Origin: F1-120-MAGs118 sp013360535
GTDB taxonomy: Bacteria; Planctomycetota; UBA1135; GCA-002686595
Assembly: GCA_026647215.1 (NCBI GenBank)
Contig: JAPKHC010000009.1
Coordinates: 198,916 to 262,915, forward strand
Length of the DNA stretch: 64,000 nt
Reading direction: 5' to 3'
The notes under the pieces were generated by a model. That model searched no databases. It had not been told where the DNA came from and was given only the letters and a program-made list of their open reading frames with translations. The translations under genes were made by a program, and so were the position numbers. The stretch's first letter is position 1. Each line of letters begins with the position of its first letter. Positions 58,146-64,000 of the stretch are shown piece by piece.

Positions 58146-59024
58146 ATGGGTGCCAGCTGGAACGAACTGCGGCGCGTGTGCCAGTTGCCCGTGAGGGCTG
58201 GCAACGACGTCGCGGGCCTGCTCTTCGGCGATCACGCCTCGCTCGTGATCACCAAGGTCTTCGTCGACCTCAACCTGAGCCCCAACTACGCCTCCGTCGG
58301 TTTCTTGGTCGCAGGCCTGCTCGGCGCTGGCCTGCAGGTCGGGACGGGTGCCTGCGCGCTGGCCGGAGCGGTGCTGCTCGTCCTGTACTACGTGCTCGAC
58401 TGCGTCGATGGCGAAGTCGCGCGTTGGCAGAAGGTCGTCAACGTCCACTGGGGCTATTTCGACTACCTGTTCCACATGCTGATCAAGCCGCTCGCCTTCT
58501 TCGGCATCGGCTTGGGTTGCCACCTCGCGGGCGACACGACCTGGCCGCTGGTCGCGGCGTTCGCGGCCGCGGTCTCGACCCTGTGGCGCAAGATCCTGAT
58601 CGAGATTCCCGGGATCCTGTTCCTCAAGGATGTGCTGCGCAAGGGAACGGCGCAGCGGCTGGCTGACGCTTCGCCGAACGCAACTTCGAGCCCCATGCCG
58701 TCCTCGGGTGGGAAGGCGCCCGAGCCGTTTCGCCTGCGGGCCGACCTCGTGACACTGCGCGCGATCCTCACCAACTTCGACGTGGGGCTCCTGTTCCTCA
58801 CGGTCGCTTCCGCGCTCGACGTCGCGTTCGACGCGCCCAACTTCGGCCCGCTGGGAACGCACTCGTTCCGCGCGCTGTGGCTCGCCTACTACGGCGCGCT
58901 CCTGCCGCTCGATTTCCTCGACTACCTCGTGACGTACCTGCGCAAACGCCACTTCTCGACGGAAATGACGCGCTTGCTCTCCGCGGCGCACGACTTCCGC
59001 GCCGAAGAGCGCGAGCAGCGCTGA
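58146..59024 (+). CDS. CDP-alcohol phosphatidyltransferase family protein with altered motif
   Basis: The family joins a CDP-activated lipid or polyol to an alcohol. The protein has 292 residues with about six membrane helices. The signature spans Asp85 to residue 110: Asp85, Asp88, Gly89, Ala92 and Arg93 are kept and Asp106 is present. The second glycine position is Trp102 and the last aspartate position, the proposed catalytic base, is His110. Activity may be changed or use another base. The substrate is unknown; the context suggests a phospholipid or lipid-linked glycan step. Confidence 0.8.
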   Translation: MGASWNELRRVCQLPVRAGNDVAGLLFGDHASLVITKVFVDLNLSPNYASVGFLVAGLLGAGLQVGTGACALAGAVLLVLYYVLDCVDGEVARWQKVVNVHWGYFDYLFHMLIKPLAFFGIGLGCHLAGDTTWPLVAAFAAAVSTLWRKILIEIPGILFLKDVLRKGTAQRLADASPNATSSPMPSSGGKAPEPFRLRADLVTLRAILTNFDVGLLFLTVASALDVAFDAPNFGPLGTHSFRALWLAYYGALLPLDFLDYLVTYLRKRHFSTEMTRLLSAAHDFRAEEREQR

Positions 59025-59040
59025 CGCGTCCCGCGCCGGC

Positions 59041-60882
59041 TCAGTCTTCCTGACCCGGCTTGGTCTTCGGGTTGGCGACGAAGAACGGTCCGAGGGCCAG
59101 CCCGTCGATGCGGCCGTCGAGGAAGGCGCGGATCGCGTCCTCGGGACTGCACACGATCGGCTCCTCGTGCATGTTGAAGCTCGTGTTGATGAGCGAAGGC
59201 GAGCCCGAGAGCTTCTCGTGCTCCGCGAGGATGTCGTAGTAGCCCGGGTTGACCTCGCGCCGCACGAGCTGCGGCCGCGCGGTGCCGTCGACGTGCACCG
59301 CCGCGGGGCAGGTCGCCTTCATGAAGTCCGTGCAGTCGAACGTCAGCGTCATGAACTCGGCCGCGTGCTCCCCTCCGGCGAGGTGGTGGTAACAGCGCGA
59401 GCGCGCTTCCCACAGCGTGACCGGCGCGAAAGGCATGAACTCGGTGCGCCCCAATCGCTTGTTGAGCCACTGGTTCACCTTGGGCTCGCGGCCGTGGTAG
59501 AGGATCGAGCGGTTGCCGAGTGCACGCGGCCCGTACTCCATGCGACCGTCGAAGCGGGCGATGACCCAGCCCTCGTGGATGCAACGTGCGAGATGCTGCG
59601 CCATCGACGCGGGTCGCTCGCATTCGAGCCCGGCCGCGCGCACGGCCGCGAGCAGGCGCTCCTCGCCGAACTCCGGCCCCCAGTAGACGTCGCGGATCGA
59701 CTCGCGCACGCCGCCGGTCCACGACAGTTGCATCGCGAGGCCGGTGCCGCAGCCGCCGTCGCCCATGTTGGGGTAGATGAAGATGCCCTCGACGCCCTCC
59801 ACCTCGTGGATGCGCTGGTTCATCTTCACGTTGGCCGTGACGCCGCCCGACAGCACGACGTGGCGCGCTCCCGTTCGCGCGAGCCAGTGCCGCACGAGGT
59901 CGCAGGCGAGGATCTCGAGCGCGCGCTGGTAGGCCGCCGCGACGTCGACCATCGGGAATTCCGCAGCGAGGTGCCGCGAGAAGTACACGTTGAGGTTCTG
60001 GTAGAGGCGGAGGTCGCCGGGCTGGCCGCGATCGGCGCGGCCGAGCAGCACGTCGGTGAGCACGTCGGGATCGCCGTAGGCCGCGAGGCCGACGATCTTG
60101 CCGGCGTGGCGATCCGGCCGGAAGCCGAGCGAGGACGTGACCATCTCGTAGAAGCTGCCGAGCGAGTGCGGGAAGCGCAGGTCGGCGAGGCGCTCGAGAC
60201 GACCACCTTCGCCGAGGCTCACGGAACCCGCGAGACCGCTGCCGTAGCCGTCCAGGGTGACGACGAGCGCGCGCTCGAACCCCGATGCCAGATAGGCGTT
60301 CGCCGCGTGCGAGAGGTGGTGTTCGCTGCGCTCGAGCTTCGCTCGCAGGCCCAGTTGCGCGAGCCCACGTTCGAGCTCGCCCTGCCAGTGGCGATGTTCC
60401 TGCGCGGCGCGCTGCGCCCAGTCGCGCGAGCGGCTGGTCGCGACCCGCTTCGACCACGGTTCGCTCGCGCCGGCGACGCGGTAGAAGAGCTCCTTCAGGA
60501 AACCCTTGCGCTTGCGCTGGTTGGGGCTCGCGAGTCCCTGCACCGGCTCGGTCCGCTGCGGCACGCGCGCCCGCGCGGCGGCGAGCGCGCGGGATAGCCC
60601 GGGCGCACGGAACGTCGACTGGAACTCCTGTTCCGCCGCCATCGACTTGTCGATCAGCGCCGCCTCCTTGTCCCAGCTCAGGAAGGGATAGGCGATGCGA
60701 TCGACCTGCTCGGGCCGAACGCGACCGGCCTGGAGCGCGGCCGTGATGGCCTTCGCGGGAAAACCGTCCTGCTGCTTGACGCGGGAGAAGCGCTCTTCGC
60801 CGGCGGCGAAGAGAACGCGACCGTCGACCACGAGCGACGCCGTCGCGTCCTTGTCGAGCGGGGAGATTCCGAGAACGATCAT
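59041..60882 (-). CDS. NodU/CmcH-family carbamoyltransferase
   Basis: Members move a carbamoyl group from carbamoyl phosphate, with ATP, onto a hydroxyl of a sugar or antibiotic. The protein has 613 residues. The N-terminal Kae1-like domain has HDA-type metal ligands (EHHLSHAANAYLASGFERAL) and VTLDGYGSGLAGSV; the C-terminal domain has FDGRMEYGPRALGNRSIL and SLINTSFNMHEEPIVCSPED. It starts MIVLGISPLDKDATASLV at the ATG overlapping the deacetylase stop by 4 bp. It probably decorates the surface glycan of this cluster. Confidence 0.92.
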   Translation of the reverse strand: MIVLGISPLDKDATASLVVDGRVLFAAGEERFSRVKQQDGFPAKAITAALQAGRVRPEQVDRIAYPFLSWDKEAALIDKSMAAEQEFQSTFRAPGLSRALAAARARVPQRTEPVQGLASPNQRKRKGFLKELFYRVAGASEPWSKRVATSRSRDWAQRAAQEHRHWQGELERGLAQLGLRAKLERSEHHLSHAANAYLASGFERALVVTLDGYGSGLAGSVSLGEGGRLERLADLRFPHSLGSFYEMVTSSLGFRPDRHAGKIVGLAAYGDPDVLTDVLLGRADRGQPGDLRLYQNLNVYFSRHLAAEFPMVDVAAAYQRALEILACDLVRHWLARTGARHVVLSGGVTANVKMNQRIHEVEGVEGIFIYPNMGDGGCGTGLAMQLSWTGGVRESIRDVYWGPEFGEERLLAAVRAAGLECERPASMAQHLARCIHEGWVIARFDGRMEYGPRALGNRSILYHGREPKVNQWLNKRLGRTEFMPFAPVTLWEARSRCYHHLAGGEHAAEFMTLTFDCTDFMKATCPAAVHVDGTARPQLVRREVNPGYYDILAEHEKLSGSPSLINTSFNMHEEPIVCSPEDAIRAFLDGRIDGLALGPFFVANPKTKPGQED

Positions 60883-61922
60883 GAGAGCTTGGTGGGCGCC
60901 AGCGAACGGTGGACCTCGGCGGCGGTCATCGAACGGCCGCCGACCGACGAATGGAAGAAACGGTAGTAGCGCGCGAGCCGATCGAGGAACTCGTCGAGTT
61001 CGCGCTCGTTGCGCACGTAGGGCGTGCACCCGGGCAGGAACGACGGGCTGTGGAGCCCGAGCACGAACACGCGCGCGCCGCGGTCGAGCAGGCTCTCGGT
61101 GAGCCGCTCGAGCGTCGCGAGGTCGAAACCTTCCGGGGAGAGGCGGACCCGCTCGAGAGCGCGCGTGCGCGCGAGCACACCGGGCACCCGCAGGGAGCGC
61201 AGCGGCGGAGACTGGCTCAGCCGATGCAGGTTGGGGCCGGAACGGGAGAGGAATCCGAGGTAGCCGCCGGTCACCGGCAGGGCGAGCAGCTTGCGCTCGC
61301 GGCCGAACCAGAACGGCTCGGGGGAGAAGTCGCTGTAGTCGGGGCCACCCTCACCGGAGTAGTCGAAGGCGGGGCTGGCGCTCAGGTCGACGCTGAACCC
61401 CTCCTCCTCGAGCAGGCGCGCCGTGTTGGGGCCGAAGCCGTAGCGCCCCGCCTGATAGGAACAGGGACGGACTCCGAAGCTCGCTTGGATCGCATGGGCG
61501 AGCTGGCGCAGCTTGTGGTGCTCGAGCTCTCCGGGCAGGTTGCCGGGGAAGGAGTGCCGCACGCCGGGCGGGTCCTCGAAAGGCGGGTTGACCCAAGGAT
61601 GTAGGTGTGCGCCGATTTCGCAGCGTCCGGATGCGTGGATCGCGCCGAGGCTCGCGATGCTGATCGGATCCGTCGCGATCGGGTGGTCGACGATGTAGGT
61701 CGGCCGAACGCCCGAGTCGTCGAAGACCCGCTGGCCACGTTCGAGGTGCTTGGCCGCCTCGACCGAGCGCTGCCGGGGGTCGAAAGGGCCGCTCCAGTCG
61801 AACTCCTCCTCCGTGCTGATAGCGGTGACGAGTGTCGGTCGCCAGTCCTCCGGCCAGTGCACGGGCGCGCGGCCTTCGCACGGAAACGCCGGGCGCGCAG
61901 GTTGTTCGACAGGCAGCGACAT
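60879..61922 (-). CDS. Polysaccharide deacetylase-like protein
   Basis: The protein has 347 residues and resembles the WalW-type deacetylase branch: STEEEFDWSGPFDPRQRSVE, then GRCEIGAHLHPWVNPPFEDP and SYQAGRYGFGPNTARLLEEE. In the first motif the usual Asp (as in TIDTEEEFDW) is Ser, so catalysis may differ. It is probably cytoplasmic or membrane-associated, as no signal peptide is seen. It is the first gene of the pair with the carbamoyltransferase. The substrate is likely an N-acetyl sugar of the local glycan, by inference. Confidence 0.8.
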   Translation of the reverse strand: MSLPVEQPARPAFPCEGRAPVHWPEDWRPTLVTAISTEEEFDWSGPFDPRQRSVEAAKHLERGQRVFDDSGVRPTYIVDHPIATDPISIASLGAIHASGRCEIGAHLHPWVNPPFEDPPGVRHSFPGNLPGELEHHKLRQLAHAIQASFGVRPCSYQAGRYGFGPNTARLLEEEGFSVDLSASPAFDYSGEGGPDYSDFSPEPFWFGRERKLLALPVTGGYLGFLSRSGPNLHRLSQSPPLRSLRVPGVLARTRALERVRLSPEGFDLATLERLTESLLDRGARVFVLGLHSPSFLPGCTPYVRNERELDEFLDRLARYYRFFHSSVGGRSMTAAEVHRSLAPTKLS

Positions 61923-61971
61923 GGGTGAACCGCCGGACGCCGGGAGCGCGTCCCGGGCGGGCGAGCCGCGC

Positions 61972-61977
61972 TATATT
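61972..61977 (+). promoter_or_regulatory. -10 box ahead of the secreted repeat protein
   Basis: TATATT at 61972-61977 stands out in GC-rich surroundings and lies 84 bases before the ATG at 62061. No good -35 box is seen at the usual distance. On the opposite strand TTGACA (61982-61977) overlaps it but lacks a -10 partner. Confidence 0.45.
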
Positions 61978-62060
61978 GTCAAAGGAAGCACAAGCTGCCG
62001 AGGTCCCGGCGCGATCTCTTCCACGAACCGGAAACTCCTTCCCCTCCTGTCTCGAGCACC

Positions 62061-63722
62061 ATGTTCCGCACGATCCGACCTCCGGCGCTCCGACGCGCCG
62101 CATGGACGGCGCTGGCGTCGGCGGCCCTCGTCCCGTCCGTCTGGTGCCAGAGCCCGCTCGAGCCGCTCGGAACCGAGTTCCTCGTCAACGCCTCGACCAA
62201 CTACAACCAGTACTGGCCGCGCGTGGACTTCGCGCCGGATGGCTCCCGGATCACGTTTTCCTTCGTCAGCGGACAGGACCCGTTCGCGCGGCACTTCAGC
62301 CCGAGCGGCACGCCGCTGACCGGCAACCTGACCTGCAACCCGACCCTCAACGTCCACGTGCAGGATGAGTCGGAGATCGCCTGCTCGACCGATGGACGCC
62401 AGCTCGTGGCGTGGTCCGAGCGGCACGGCTACGACGGCGAGATCATGGGGATTTTCGGCCGCATCTTTCTCCCCAACGGTTCGCCGCTCGGCCCCGAGTT
62501 CCAGATCAACGAGATCTGGCAAGCCTCGCAGTGGCGCCCCCTGATCGCGCGCCATCCCGATGGCGGGTGGGTCGTGGCATGGTCAGGAGATTGGGACGGC
62601 GACGCCATGATTCGGGTCGTCAACTCCGATGGGACCTTCCGCACCCCGGACATCCGCGTCAACACCTTCGACAACGGGGCCCAGGTCGACCCCTGCGCCG
62701 CGGTGGCCCCGGACGGGACCATCTTCGTCGCGTTCGTGGACTTCTCGGGCTACGCGGGCATCGGGAGCGGGACGAACCTCTGGGGGCGAACCTTCGACAG
62801 CAGCGGCGCTCCGCTTCAGCCGGCACCCTTCCCCCTGAACAGCAGCGGCTACACGGCAACCGACCAGCGCGAGCCGCGCGTCATCTGCGATTCGCAGGGC
62901 CGCTTCCTCGTCGTCTGGGAGGACCAGAGCAAGGACGGTGGTGGCTACGGGGTCTTTGGCCGCCGTTTCTCGACTCAGGGCACGCCGCTCGGGCCGGAAT
63001 TCCAGATCAACCTCAACTCCGCCGGCTCCCAGCGCAACCCCAAAGCCGCCGTCGACAGCGCTGGCAACGTCGTCGTAGCCTGGGAGGATCGCTCCACCGG
63101 GGATGCCGACGTCTGGCTCCAGTACTACGACCCCTCGGACAATCGCGTCGGCCCGCCGCTGCAAGTCAACACGGCCATGGCGGGCGACCAGAAGAGCGTC
63201 GGCATCGCAATCGCGCCGGACGGAGAACGCGTGGTGGTCACCTTTGAAGGCCCGGGAGTCTCGACCGATGTCTACGCGAGACTCTACGAGCGTTACGAAG
63301 GCCCGGGCACTTACTGCACGGCCAAGGTCAACTCCCTCGGTTGCAGTCCGACCATTGGCTGGACAGGCACGCCGTCGCTGAGTGGGCCTGACGACTTCCA
63401 TGTCACGGCCGGCAACGTCCTCAACCAGAAGAACGGCCTGTTGTTCTGGGGCCTCGGTGGCGGAGCGCTCCCTTACTACGGCGGAACCCTGTGCGTGCAA
63501 CCACCCGTGTTCCGGACCCCGGCCCAGCAATCCAACGGAAACACCTCGAGCTCGGACTGTTCGGGCGCGTACGACTTCGCCTTCAGCCAAGCCTACATGG
63601 CCTCCAAGGGCCTGCAGGCCGGGACGAAGGTCTTCACGCAGTTCTGGAGCCGGGACCCAGGATTCCCGGGCAGTTCGTCGATTGGCCTGACGAACGGGCT
63701 CAGCTTCGAGCTCCGGCCGTAG
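62061..63722 (+). CDS. Secreted repeat protein with planctomycete-type C-terminal module
   Basis: The protein has 553 residues. Residues 1-30 form a signal peptide (a twin-arginine-like RR near residue 12, then ALASAALVPSVWCQS). The body, to about residue 410, has repeats of the form GxPLGPEFQIN with Trp-Ser/Glu and DGxF strands, suggesting a beta propeller. The last 135 residues contain YCTAKVNSLGCSPTIGWTG, NVLNQKNGLLFWG and AYDFAFSQAYMASKGLQAGT; this module recurs at C-termini of many secreted planctomycete proteins as I recall. It may be a surface or sorting domain. The function is unknown. Confidence 0.8.
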   Translation: MFRTIRPPALRRAAWTALASAALVPSVWCQSPLEPLGTEFLVNASTNYNQYWPRVDFAPDGSRITFSFVSGQDPFARHFSPSGTPLTGNLTCNPTLNVHVQDESEIACSTDGRQLVAWSERHGYDGEIMGIFGRIFLPNGSPLGPEFQINEIWQASQWRPLIARHPDGGWVVAWSGDWDGDAMIRVVNSDGTFRTPDIRVNTFDNGAQVDPCAAVAPDGTIFVAFVDFSGYAGIGSGTNLWGRTFDSSGAPLQPAPFPLNSSGYTATDQREPRVICDSQGRFLVVWEDQSKDGGGYGVFGRRFSTQGTPLGPEFQINLNSAGSQRNPKAAVDSAGNVVVAWEDRSTGDADVWLQYYDPSDNRVGPPLQVNTAMAGDQKSVGIAIAPDGERVVVTFEGPGVSTDVYARLYERYEGPGTYCTAKVNSLGCSPTIGWTGTPSLSGPDDFHVTAGNVLNQKNGLLFWGLGGGALPYYGGTLCVQPPVFRTPAQQSNGNTSSSDCSGAYDFAFSQAYMASKGLQAGTKVFTQFWSRDPGFPGSSSIGLTNGLSFELRP

Positions 63723-63923
63723 GTTCAAGGCCGCGGGACTGACCCGGTCGGGCGGTACGGCACGGGCAGCAACCCTCTCGGCCCCGACCCCCTCCCGTAC
63801 TCGAGGTCCGGGCCAGGGCGTTCGAAATGCCCGCAAAAGAGCGCGCAGGGGAGATCACGTCGTACGAGTCCGGCGGATCCATCCCCGCGAAGCTCGCGCA
63901 AGCGCGACGCCCGGGGCGTCAGT
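63723..63923. other. Intergenic region after the secreted protein gene
   Basis: About 200 bp with no convincing gene. Short open frames lack ribosome binding sites. No clear terminator with a T-run is visible for the plus-strand gene. Confidence 0.4.
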
Positions 63924-64000
63924 TCACTTGCGCGTCGCTGCCCACGCCCAAGGCGTGAGCTGCGCGACGTCGGCGGCCTTCGTCGTGGATAGCCGGCCGA
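63924..64000 (-). CDS. Possible C-terminus of a minus-strand gene
   Basis: From the right edge one minus-strand frame stays open to a TGA at 63926-63924 and would encode a C-terminus ending LTPWAWAATRK. It is only 25 codons, so chance cannot be excluded. It would converge on the secreted protein gene. Confidence 0.3.
   Translation of the reverse strand, partial: GRLSTTKAADVAQLTPWAWAATRK

Overview
The window is high-GC DNA from a bacterial chromosome, almost fully coded, with no mobile element, CRISPR array or rRNA gene visible. Several traits point to the Planctomycetota or a near relative, which is an inference and not a database result. There is no L30 gene between rpsE and rplO. SecD and SecF are fused. 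EF-Tu has a modified switch I. The secreted protein at the right end ends in a Cys/Trp-rich module of a kind I associate with planctomycetes.

Positions 1-33528 form one large translation and transcription supercluster, all on the minus strand. In the direction of transcription (high to low coordinates) it reads: promoter, tRNA-Thr(TGT), tRNA-Tyr(GTA), tRNA-Gly(TCC), tRNA-Thr(GGT), tuf, rpmG, secE, nusG, rplK, rplA, rplJ, rplL, rpoB, rpoC. A second promoter follows, then rpsL, rpsG, a Tsr3-like gene and a divergent EF-G gene. A third promoter leads into the S10-spc-alpha block: rpsJ, rplC, rplD, rplW, rplB, rpsS, rplV, rpsC, rplP, rpmC, rpsQ, rplN, rplX, rplE, rpsN, rpsH, rplF, rplR, rpsE, rplO, secY, adk, infA, rpmJ, rpsM, rpsK, rpsD, rpoA, rplQ. 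The rplQ gene runs off the left edge. The tRNA order before tuf matches the E. coli thrU-tyrU-glyT-thrT-tufB operon. Three promoters with near-consensus -35 and -10 boxes precede the tRNA, rpsL and rpsJ units. Several strong hairpins separate the sub-operons.

Positions 33600-42240 hold housekeeping genes, mostly on the minus strand: aroC with a receiver-like protein that has lost its phosphoacceptor, a MutS2 without a Smr domain, a plus-strand PLP enzyme of sulfur amino acid metabolism, an HU-type protein with a proline-rich tail, dtd, two lipoproteins and trpS.

Positions 42344-46561 are a plus-strand Mla-type lipid transport operon (permease, ATPase, MCE protein). It is led by a putative lipoprotein built from about 14 copies of an aromatic-Pro-hydrophobic motif. 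After it come ribE (minus), then trmD, rplS, secDF and a LysM protein (plus), then hflX and nadB (minus).

Positions 55183-63722 begin with a 28-residue membrane microprotein and lexA. A surface-glycan or lipid cluster follows (flippase, CDP-alcohol phosphotransferase, carbamoyltransferase, polysaccharide deacetylase), then a large secreted repeat protein. The last 77 bases may hold the C-terminus of another minus-strand gene.

The most notable items are the Tsr3-like rRNA modification gene inside the str operon, the altered EF-Tu switch I, the aromatic-Pro repeat protein tied to the Mla operon, and the microprotein upstream of lexA.
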